Source of the DNA: an uncultured Clostridia bacterium
GTDB lineage: Bacteria; Bacillota; Clostridia; Oscillospirales; CAG-272
NCBI GenBank assembly: GCA_947630015.1
Contig: CANRFY010000003.1
Location: 1 to 61,412, forward strand
Direction: 5' to 3'
DNA length: 61,412 nucleotides
Part shown: piece after piece, positions 8,533 to 15,165 of the stretch
Numbering within the stretch: position 1 is the first letter of the stretch
Layout of the letters: each line of letters opens with the position of its first letter
The notes under the pieces: generated by a model
Database searches by the model: none
The model's input: the letters and a program-made list of their open reading frames with translations, nothing else
Told to the model about the DNA's origin: nothing
Position numbers and translations under genes: made by a program

Positions 8533-9204
8533 ATGGCGTTTATTGATATTCATGGGCTTTGCAAATCGTATCCGGTCGGGAAGGGGCGCTTTTCGGCGCT
8601 CAAAAACGTCGATTTGACGGTCGAGCGCGGCGAAATGCTCGCCATAACGGGTCGGTCGGGATCGGGCAAAACGACGCTTTTGAATGTGATCGGCACGCTC
8701 GATACGTTCGATGCCGGCACGTATTTTTACGACGGACGCGACGTCGGCAAAATGAGCGACGGCGAAAAAGCCGCGCTGCGCGCGTCCGAGATCGGATTTG
8801 TGCATCAGGATTTTCTTTTGATGAATCACAGAACGGCGGCGCAGAACGTCGCGATGCCGCTCTATTTCGGCAAAACGCCGTATGCGAAGTTCGGCGCGCG
8901 CGTCGAGGAAGCGCTCACCGCCGCCGGCGTGCCGGAGCAGGCGAAGAAACGCATATCGGATATGTCGGGCGGACAGAAGCAGCGCGTTGCGATCGCCCGC
9001 GCGCTCGCGATCTCGCCGTCGCTCATAATCGCGGACGAGCCGACGGGCGCGCTCGACAGGACAACGTCGGATGAAATAATGGATCTTTTGGTCGAGCTGA
9101 ACGAAAAGGACGGAATCACGGTCATAATCGTGACGCACGATCCCGAAGTCGCGGCGCGCTGCCGCCGAGCCGTTAAAATCAGCGATGGCGAGATCGAGGT
9201 CTGA
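8533..9204 (+). CDS. ABC transporter ATPase, LolD/MacB class
   Basis: A 223-residue nucleotide-binding subunit. The Walker A motif GRSGSGKTT is at about 41-49, the Q-loop at about 92 (FVHQDFLL), the signature MSGGQKQRVAIARA at about 142-155, Walker B LIIADEPTGALD at about 162-173, and the H-loop at about 197 (VTHD). Sequence and length match the MacB/LolD/FtsE class that partners FtsX-type permeases. It is the last gene of the three-gene exporter operon, ending 10 nt before a convergent gene. Confidence 0.9.
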   Translation: MAFIDIHGLCKSYPVGKGRFSALKNVDLTVERGEMLAITGRSGSGKTTLLNVIGTLDTFDAGTYFYDGRDVGKMSDGEKAALRASEIGFVHQDFLLMNHRTAAQNVAMPLYFGKTPYAKFGARVEEALTAAGVPEQAKKRISDMSGGQKQRVAIARALAISPSLIIADEPTGALDRTTSDEIMDLLVELNEKDGITVIIVTHDPEVAARCRRAVKISDGEIEV

Positions 9205-9213
9205 GGCGGCGTT

Positions 9214-9483
9214 TTACATCCGCTCCAAAATATGGCGCATTTCGTCGCGCGTATGAACGGCGCGCGCGCGCCGTATCACATCGTTCTGCGCCTCGTTCGG
9301 CAATGCGGTGAATCTGCGCCATGCGTCGGGGTCGCCCGCAAGCGCCATTGCGAGTCCCTCGGGCAGCTCGGCGAATTCGTCGACGGTGTTCAGTCCCTGC
9401 CACGTCGGATACGGCGTCATGACGTCGGGGATGCCGGACGGATCGGGAAACGAATACGGATATGTGCTGTTTTTAATATTCAT
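9214..9483 (-). CDS. Small uncharacterised cytosolic protein
   Basis: An 89-residue acidic protein (MNIKNSTYPYSF). The start at 9483 is preferred because GAGAGG lies about 8 nt upstream; the frame is open further but with no site. It contains two parts: a PDPSGIPDVMTPYPTWQG segment, and an alpha-helical C-terminus (EGLAMALAGDPDAWRRFTAL ... RRARAVHTRDEMRHILERM). The C-terminus resembles short conserved proteins in gut Clostridia and loosely the C-terminal helix pair of YdeI/OmpD-associated proteins. It is convergent with the ABC exporter operon, and a terminator sits between it and the upstream hydrolase. Function unknown. Confidence 0.65.
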   Translation of the reverse strand: MNIKNSTYPYSFPDPSGIPDVMTPYPTWQGLNTVDEFAELPEGLAMALAGDPDAWRRFTALPNEAQNDVIRRARAVHTRDEMRHILERM

Positions 9484-9502
9484 GATCAATACCTCTCGGG
9501 AC

Positions 9503-9540
9503 AAAAACGTCCCCGACGTTATTCTGTGCGTCGGGGACGT
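9503..9540 (-). terminator. Rho-independent terminator of the ftsK-to-hydrolase minus-strand run
   Basis: An 11-bp perfect stem, ACGTCCCCGAC/GTCGGGGACGT, with a 12-nt loop. On the minus strand it is followed by TTTTT (plus 9503-9507). It lies about 20 nt after the stop of the hydrolase gene. Confidence 0.85.
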
Positions 9541-9558
9541 TTGTATTCGAGGCAATTA

Positions 9559-10584
9559 TTAGGAAAGGTGTCTGTCGATGAATTCGTCCATGAAATCGCC
9601 GACCCAGACGTGGCCGCCCTGATGAACGTGAAGCTCGATATTGCCGCGCGCGCCGAGATTTTCATATGCGGCGGCGGCGACGTCGACCTGCGAGACGACG
9701 TTTTTGATGCCGGATTCGCCCGCGAGACGGTCGTTGACGCCCGATTCGATGAAGAGCGGACGCGGCGCTATCATCGCGCCGATGTCGCCCATATCGACAA
9801 GCTCATAAAGCCCGGGCGCGAAATTGCAGCCGCAGTTGGCGGGCTGCATCAAAAGCGCGTCGCGGAAGCCGTAGAAATAGCCGCTCGTGATCGCGAGCGC
9901 GACGCGCTCGTCGAGCGCCGAGAAATATATCGTCTGCTCGCCGCCGCCGCTCATTCCCGCGCATCCGATCCTGTACGGATCGACGTCGGGCAGGGAAGCG
10001 ACGAAATCGAACAGCCGCGAAAGATCCCATACCATCCCGCCTATCGGCGTGATGCCGAGGCAGATATAGGCGTTCAAAAGCTCGCGGTGCGAATTCTGCG
10101 ATTCGCGGCCGTCGCCCTGCTGACCGCGCTCGCGCCGCTCGCCGGAACCGCGCGCGTCCGGCGCGGCGACATAATATCCGCGGCGGCACAGCTCGACGCC
10201 GAACGAATCGTGTTCGAGCGTTACACCGTCAGGCGAGAATCCGAGGCAGGCCTCCTTAGCGCCGCCGTGGCCGTGCGGATTCAGCATCGCGGCGCCGTTC
10301 GGATGATCCGGAACGAGCAGATAAAACGTCATGAATACGGTCGGCTCCGTCTCAAGCACATAATGGCGGCGGAGGAATCCGTCGAATCTCACCTCGTCCA
10401 GCAGGCGCGGTTTCGCGCCGTCGACGGGGATGCAGCGATCGAGTCCGATCGCGTGCGAAAGTCTCACCGAAACGTCGGCGTGCCATTTTTTGTGCGTCTC
10501 GGGATCGGAGGCGCAGTATGCGCAGCTGCGGCCGAACATCTCAAATCTCCTGCGCAGGTATTCCTCGCTCGTGTAATACGTCAT
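9559..10584 (-). CDS. Alpha/beta hydrolase (acetyl esterase / dienelactone hydrolase-like)
   Basis: A 341-residue alpha/beta-hydrolase fold protein. The oxyanion region is LNPHGHGGAK (about 100), the nucleophile elbow GMSGGG puts the catalytic serine at 212, the candidate acid is in SGVNDRLAG (about 286-291), and the catalytic histidine is in HQGGHVW (about 323). An ARGSGERR motif and the general plan resemble the abhydrolase_7 / acetyl-xylan-esterase-like group, which deacetylates carbohydrates. The substrate cannot be fixed from sequence. There is no signal peptide. It is the last gene of the minus-strand run that begins with ftsK, 27 nt after mltG, and is closed by a terminator. Confidence 0.75.
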   Translation of the reverse strand: MTYYTSEEYLRRRFEMFGRSCAYCASDPETHKKWHADVSVRLSHAIGLDRCIPVDGAKPRLLDEVRFDGFLRRHYVLETEPTVFMTFYLLVPDHPNGAAMLNPHGHGGAKEACLGFSPDGVTLEHDSFGVELCRRGYYVAAPDARGSGERRERGQQGDGRESQNSHRELLNAYICLGITPIGGMVWDLSRLFDFVASLPDVDPYRIGCAGMSGGGEQTIYFSALDERVALAITSGYFYGFRDALLMQPANCGCNFAPGLYELVDMGDIGAMIAPRPLFIESGVNDRLAGESGIKNVVSQVDVAAAAYENLGARGNIELHVHQGGHVWVGDFMDEFIDRHLS

Positions 10585-10610
10585 GATGCTGTCGCCGTCC
10601 TTTCTTCGCG

Positions 10611-11981
10611 TTATTCTTCGTCCTCGTCGTTCTCGACATACTCGCCGGAGCCGCCGCCCTGACGCACCGTCGATATTGCGGTGCCGTTTTTCACGTCCTC
10701 AATCGCGCGGTTATGCTCCGCGAGAGTTTCGGAGAAAACGGAGAATCCGTCGTTGTTCGCGACAAAGTAGAAATAATCCGTCGTGCGCGGATAGATCGCA
10801 TACGTCAAAGCCTCAAAACCGGGGTTGCAGATCGGACCCGGCGGCAGGCCGCGGTATTTGTACGTGTTGTACGGCGAGTCGTACTCGGTCCCCGACAGCT
10901 TGTCGGGACGCGAATGATCGTTGTGGAACATGGCGTAGAGGATCGTGGCGTCCGATTCGAGATACGGATATGACGCGCTGTTCGCGAGTCTGTTGTTGAA
11001 TACGGACGAGACGAGCGCGTATTCGGCGAGGCCTCCGGCCTCGCTCTGGACCATCGAGGCGATCGTGACGGCTTCGTCGACGGTCATGTTCTTCGATTCG
11101 AGGAATATGCGGTATGTGTCGGGGAATTTGGCCTCGAAGTTGTCGAGCAGCTTCGATATCGCGACGACCTCGCTCGAATCGGTGTAGAAATAGTACGTGT
11201 CGGGGAACAGATAGCCGTCGAGGCGGTAGAATCTGTCCTCTGACCAGCCGTTTTCCTCCAGCTCGTCGAGGAACCAATAGTTGAAATCCTCGCTCCAGTC
11301 GTATTTGTTGATCGCGTCGATGAAGCCGGCCTTTGTGCCGATCCCGTTTTCGACGAACAGATCGATTATCTCGTCCGTCGTCATGCCCTCGCGGATCGTG
11401 AGCGATATCTGCCCCGTCTCGTGCGACGGCTTGAACGAATCGATGAGCTGACCGTAGTTCAGCGTTGTGGACAGCGCGTAATCTCCGGCGATATAGACGC
11501 CGGCGTCGGGATCGTTCTCGTTTTCGGTAAATTCCGCGTACAGCTTGAATATGCGCGGATACGAGATCAGACCGTTGTCGTAGAGGATCTCGGTGATATC
11601 GTTGAGAGTCGCGTTTTCGGGGACGGTGACGTCGATGACGGCCTCCTCCTTGACGAACGCGAACACGTCGTTCGCGACGGGGATCACAAAGAAAAACGCG
11701 AGCGCGATGCCGATGACGATGACGGCGGTCAGATATATTATCCCCTTGACGGCGCCGACGACGGCGCCTGTGACGGTGTTTGTCGGATCGCGGTATTCTT
11801 CCTCTTCCGTCTCGTCGGCGTGTTCCGCGTCGGCATCCACGTCGACGGGAGCGGATGCGCCCGAGGCGTTCGCGTCCTTGATTATGGTGTCGCCGTTTTT
11901 ATCGGCGCGGCGCATCCTGACAGTATGCGCCGCTTCCTGCGGCGTGCCGCCGTTTTGCGGGCGGCCGTTATTATCGGACAT
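10611..11981 (-). CDS. mltG: Endolytic murein transglycosylase MltG
   Basis: The start at 11981 (MSDNNGRPQN) has AAAGGAG 5 nt upstream; the frame is open to 12038 without a site. The 456-residue protein has a charged, Ala-rich cytoplasmic tail, one transmembrane helix at about 76-100, a LysM-like domain (VTVPENATLNDITEILYDNG) and the YceG catalytic domain. ASMVQSEAGG places the catalytic glutamate at 314. YLFPDTYYFY and the YRGLPPGPICNPG loop are family hallmarks. MltG cuts nascent glycan strands at the membrane and sets their length. The last ~30 residues (GGGSGEYVENDEDEE) are acidic and disordered. It lies between the CPBP protease and the hydrolase genes. Confidence 0.95.
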   Translation of the reverse strand: MSDNNGRPQNGGTPQEAAHTVRMRRADKNGDTIIKDANASGASAPVDVDADAEHADETEEEEYRDPTNTVTGAVVGAVKGIIYLTAVIVIGIALAFFFVIPVANDVFAFVKEEAVIDVTVPENATLNDITEILYDNGLISYPRIFKLYAEFTENENDPDAGVYIAGDYALSTTLNYGQLIDSFKPSHETGQISLTIREGMTTDEIIDLFVENGIGTKAGFIDAINKYDWSEDFNYWFLDELEENGWSEDRFYRLDGYLFPDTYYFYTDSSEVVAISKLLDNFEAKFPDTYRIFLESKNMTVDEAVTIASMVQSEAGGLAEYALVSSVFNNRLANSASYPYLESDATILYAMFHNDHSRPDKLSGTEYDSPYNTYKYRGLPPGPICNPGFEALTYAIYPRTTDYFYFVANNDGFSVFSETLAEHNRAIEDVKNGTAISTVRQGGGSGEYVENDEDEE

Positions 11982-12001
11982 CAAAGCTCCTTTCAGCCGT
12001 T

Positions 12002-12904
12002 CTACATCAGCACGGCGATTATATAGATGAGGAAGCACGCGGCGAACGGTATCGTCATGACGGCGTATACGGGAGGCGTGCGATCCTCCTTTTTGCGCAC
12101 ATACGGACTCTCCGTTCCGTATGCGCCGTAATTTTTATAGAGACGTCCGGCCTCCCCGAGCATCAGGGAGAGGGACAGCAGCGTCAGCGCCGTCACGATG
12201 AACGTGAATATCACGATATTGCGCGGCTGGATGATGCTGTTCCATATGTAATCCTCAAAGAACAGACTGAAGACGTTGTTGACGGTGTGGACTACTATGG
12301 ACGCGAGTACGGACCGGCACGCGTAGACAGTGATCGCGAGCAGCACGCCCGATACGAGATAAACGGGGAAATTCGGCAGATCGAAATGCAGCATCGTGAA
12401 TAAGAGCGAGCTGAATATGACCGCGGCGGGAACGCCGCAGTCCTCGTACTCGGCGATCATGATGCCGCGAAAGACAAGCTCCTCCGTTATGGCGGGGAAC
12501 AGCGCGAACGCGAGGCTCGCGAATATGATCGAGTCGCCGTATCCGCCGGAGCCTGCGTATGAAGCAAAGACGACGGTCTCGGCGCTCGGCAGCTTGTCGA
12601 GGATCGTATACAGCCACAGCTTGACGGCGCACGTCGAAAAAATGAGTGTGATCGACGAGATCAGAACGAACGGGATCGCGCCCGGCTCAAACAGTCTGAA
12701 CCGTATCGCGCGCGAATATCCGCTGCCGCGTAGGCGGCAGAAGAACAGCGCCGGCATGGCGAATATCAACAGCTCGAGTATTATGACGGACAGATACGGA
12801 TTCTGCCGCCCGAGCGACTCGGGCTTGATCAGACTCGATCCCAAAAGCAGCAGAAATATGACTGCGCACAGCGTCGGCGCGGCGTTAACGGACTTGATTT
12901 TCAA
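12002..12904 (-). CDS. CPBP family intramembrane metalloprotease (CAAX-like)
   Basis: A 300-residue polytopic protein with about eight hydrophobic segments. The Abi/CPBP motifs are present: EELVFRGIM (motif 1, EExxxR, about 140), a F-x3-H-type motif in LLFTMLHFD (about 167), and a later conserved helix (ASIVVHTVNNVFSLF, about 214). These residues form the metal-binding active site in the Rce1 fold. The first codon is TTG (12904-12902) with AAGGAG 12 nt upstream, and it overlaps the end of the 5-formyl-THF cyclo-ligase gene by 20 nt. Members process prenylated or peptide substrates or confer bacteriocin self-immunity. There is no bacteriocin gene nearby, so the role is undefined. Confidence 0.85.
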   Translation of the reverse strand: MKIKSVNAAPTLCAVIFLLLLGSSLIKPESLGRQNPYLSVIILELLIFAMPALFFCRLRGSGYSRAIRFRLFEPGAIPFVLISSITLIFSTCAVKLWLYTILDKLPSAETVVFASYAGSGGYGDSIIFASLAFALFPAITEELVFRGIMIAEYEDCGVPAAVIFSSLLFTMLHFDLPNFPVYLVSGVLLAITVYACRSVLASIVVHTVNNVFSLFFEDYIWNSIIQPRNIVIFTFIVTALTLLSLSLMLGEAGRLYKNYGAYGTESPYVRKKEDRTPPVYAVMTIPFAACFLIYIIAVLM

Positions 12905-13493
12905 GCGTCGCTCGCACTCCTTTTTCCGTTATGAGAAGTCCCGCGCGTATGTCGTAGCGCCCGTGCGGCAGCGACGGAACGATGAATTCGGAGAATATGA
13001 CGCCTATGACGGAGCCGTTGTAGGCGTTGAAGAATCTGTCGTAATAGCCGCCGCCGTAGCCGAGTCTGTAGCCGTATTTATCGAACGCGATCGCGGGCGC
13101 GAACGCGAGCGAGCCGCGGGTGTCGGACTGCGGATCGTAGAGCGGCGCCGATTCGCTCGGCTCGTAGAGGCCGAAGCTGCCGGGTTCAAGCTCGTCGAGA
13201 GAATTAACGATGTGATACGTCATGTACGGGAATGAACCCTCGGGACGGTGGCAGCGCGGGAACGCAACCGATTTGCCCGATTCCCACGCGGCGCGCGCGA
13301 TCGGCGTCACGTCGACCTCGACAGGCTTGGGAGAATAGAGCAGTATCGTCTCGGCGAGACGGAATCCGGACAGCGACGTGGCGCGGCTGCAAATGGCGCG
13401 GCTCATCGCGTCTCGTTTCTCCTGCGGTATGGCCGCGCGCATCGCGAGATATTTCTCGCGCAGCTCGGCCTTCTGTGCCTTCATGTAGTTCAT
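12885..13493 (-). CDS. 5-formyltetrahydrofolate cyclo-ligase
   Basis: Converts 5-formyl-THF to 5,10-methenyl-THF with ATP. The start at 13493 (MNYMKAQKAELR) is preferred because AAAGGACAGG lies about 7 nt upstream; 13484 is an alternative. The product is 202 residues, typical length. Motifs include the N-terminal K-x-E-LR helix, LYSPKPVEVD, and the diagnostic YRLGYGGGYYDRFF loop that binds ATP and folate (about 145-158). It is translationally overlapped by the CPBP gene, which starts inside its last codons, and follows the DJ-1 gene in the same run. Confidence 0.93.
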   Translation of the reverse strand: MNYMKAQKAELREKYLAMRAAIPQEKRDAMSRAICSRATSLSGFRLAETILLYSPKPVEVDVTPIARAAWESGKSVAFPRCHRPEGSFPYMTYHIVNSLDELEPGSFGLYEPSESAPLYDPQSDTRGSLAFAPAIAFDKYGYRLGYGGGYYDRFFNAYNGSVIGVIFSEFIVPSLPHGRYDIRAGLLITEKGVRATLENQVR

Positions 13494-13528
13494 ATCCTGA
13501 CCTGTCCTTTCCTTTCGCAAATCGGCCG

Positions 13529-14074
13529 TTACAGCCGACAGAACATGGAATCCGCGACTCGGCGCGCGGCGTCCTCGCCGCGCAGCGCGGATATAAGGGA
13601 ATAACCGAAGTGATACGCGCATCCGGCCGCCTTCGCCGTTATGACGCGTCCGTCCGTGACCGACGGTGCGTCGACGACGTCGGCGCCCGCAAGCTCGCGT
13701 TCATATCCCGGGAAGCATACGGCGCGCCTGCCGCGCAGTATGCCGAGTCTGCCGAAAATGTAGGGCGCGGCGCAGATCGCGCCGATGACGGCGCCGCGCT
13801 CATACGCGCCGGTGACGGCGCGCTTTACGACGGCGCTGGCGTAAAGATTATCCGCCCCGGGCTGTCCACCGGGCAGAACGACGGCCTCCGCGCCGTCATA
13901 ATCGATCTCTTCGGCGAGACTGTCGGCGGCGACGGGAACTCTGTGCGAGCTGACGACAGTTTTCGATCCGCCGACGGCGGCCGTTATAACGTCGATGCCG
14001 GCGCGTCTCATCATATCGACGGGGACGAGAGCCTCCGTCATTTCAAATCCGTTTGCAAGAAATACGTAAACCAA
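13529..14074 (-). CDS. DJ-1/PfpI family protein (YajL-like)
   Basis: A 181-residue flavodoxin-like protein with the DJ-1 signature. Glu is in ANGFEMTEALVPVD (about 8-20), the nucleophile elbow is GAICAAP with Cys101, and a VLPGGQPGADNL loop lies at about 68-80. By family knowledge Cys101 and the N-terminal Glu form the reactive pair; proposed activities are glyoxalase or protein/nucleotide deglycase, both debated. The start is TTG at 14074 with GGAAAGGA about 9 nt upstream; no ATG fits the conserved N-terminus. It sits between tmk and the folate cyclo-ligase. Confidence 0.88.
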   Translation of the reverse strand: MVYVFLANGFEMTEALVPVDMMRRAGIDVITAAVGGSKTVVSSHRVPVAADSLAEEIDYDGAEAVVLPGGQPGADNLYASAVVKRAVTGAYERGAVIGAICAAPYIFGRLGILRGRRAVCFPGYERELAGADVVDAPSVTDGRVITAKAAGCAYHFGYSLISALRGEDAARRVADSMFCRL

Positions 14075-14098
14075 AATAAACGATCCTTTCCCGAAAGT

Positions 14099-14770
14099 TC
14101 AATCGATCGATAGAATATCGGACAGCGCGCGCCGTATGTCGGAGGCGATCGCCTCGCGCGGACGCAGCGCGCCGCCGTCGGCGCATTCTATCCCGCGCCA
14201 GCCGAGCCTGTCCTTTGCCCATGCTCCGGCCTCGCAGCATCTTTTTATATAATCGTAATCAGTCTCGTGTATGTCGCGGCGCACGCCCGTCTCCGACTCG
14301 CGCCTTTTTGTCATCATCTCCGTGATCCCGATCGGGACGCTGAGAAAAACGACGGCGTCGGGGCGGGGAAGGGACAGCTTGCCGAATTCAAAATCATAGA
14401 GCCATTCGACGAACGATACCCATTCGCCGCGCGGCAGCTTTGAGAGCTGATGTATCGCGTTCGCCGTCGTGTATCTGTCGGCGAGTATGACGGTGTCGGG
14501 ATCGAGGTAGTCGGTCTTCCAGTCCGTGACGTATGAAACGTATCTGTCGGCGGCAAAAAACATCGACGCCGCATAGGCGTTCGTCTCGTCCGCGGAGCCG
14601 AGCGCGCCGGAGAGATATAACCGTGCGAGCGCGGAGCCTTCCGAATTGTATACGGGAAATTTCAGTCTGCGCACGCGTATGCCGCGCGACTCGAGATGCG
14701 AGGCGAGCGCCTCATACTGCGTGCTTTTGCCCGATCCGTCGAGTCCGTCTATGGTGATGAATTTTCCCAT
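14099..14770 (-). CDS. tmk: Thymidylate kinase (dTMP kinase)
   Basis: A 223-residue P-loop kinase that phosphorylates dTMP to dTDP. The P-loop is GLDGSGKST (8-16), followed by a R-x-x-FPVY substrate segment (about 36-42), the DRYTTANAIHQ core (about 95-105) and VFLSVP (about 137). The LID region KRRESETGVRRDIHETD is longer and carries several arginines. It is somewhat divergent from the standard bacterial Tmk (DRY is retained, the D-R-Y-x-x-S serine is replaced), so a broader deoxynucleoside-monophosphate kinase role is possible. A strong ribosome site GGGAGGTGATC precedes the ATG. It follows the zinc-ribbon gene by 6 nt. Confidence 0.85.
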   Translation of the reverse strand: MGKFITIDGLDGSGKSTQYEALASHLESRGIRVRRLKFPVYNSEGSALARLYLSGALGSADETNAYAASMFFAADRYVSYVTDWKTDYLDPDTVILADRYTTANAIHQLSKLPRGEWVSFVEWLYDFEFGKLSLPRPDAVVFLSVPIGITEMMTKRRESETGVRRDIHETDYDYIKRCCEAGAWAKDRLGWRGIECADGGALRPREAIASDIRRALSDILSID

Positions 14771-14776
14771 CTTCGA

Positions 14777-15136
14777 TCACCTCCCGCCGTCTTCGCGTTC
14801 GCGCTCGCGATCGCGGCGTCTGTCGCGGAACTTCGTTATCTTTGACACCGCGTATATGACGATTATGGCGAGGACGAGTACGGCGAGCCAGATCAGTATC
14901 ACGACTCCGCCGAAGCGCATCCCGCGCGCCATCGTGGCTATCACGAGGCTCAACAGGATCGCGAATATCACAGCCGAGGCGGCGGCGGAACGCAGCTTAC
15001 GGCGGCGTGCCGCCCGCTGCAGATCGCTCTCGGTCAGTTTTGCGCCGCTGTCGAATCTGTACCCGCACTCGGAGCATGACTCAGCCGTCGGCGCGTTTAT
15101 TGTATGACAAACAGGACAAAATTTATTCTCCGCCAT
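14777..15136 (-). CDS. Zinc-ribbon membrane protein
   Basis: A 119-residue protein with an N-terminal zinc ribbon (FCPVC ... SCSECG, four Cys at about residues 7, 10, 21 and 24). A short basic linker leads to two transmembrane helices (about 50-70 and 75-97) and a highly charged RDRRRDREREREDGG tail. The architecture, a zinc ribbon tethered to a hairpin of helices, is frequent in Clostridia next to cell-division or envelope genes, but no function is known. It lies 29 nt downstream of ftsK/spoIIIE on the same strand. Confidence 0.75.
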   Translation of the reverse strand: MAENKFCPVCHTINAPTAESCSECGYRFDSGAKLTESDLQRAARRRKLRSAAASAVIFAILLSLVIATMARGMRFGGVVILIWLAVLVLAIIVIYAVSKITKFRDRRRDREREREDGGR

Positions 15137-15165
15137 TCCGCGTCATCCTTTCATTATTTGACTGT

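Noticed and set aside
6125..9204. BceAB-type bacitracin exporter
   Set aside because: There are two permeases of about 400 residues rather than one of about 650, and no BceRS two-component pair beside it.
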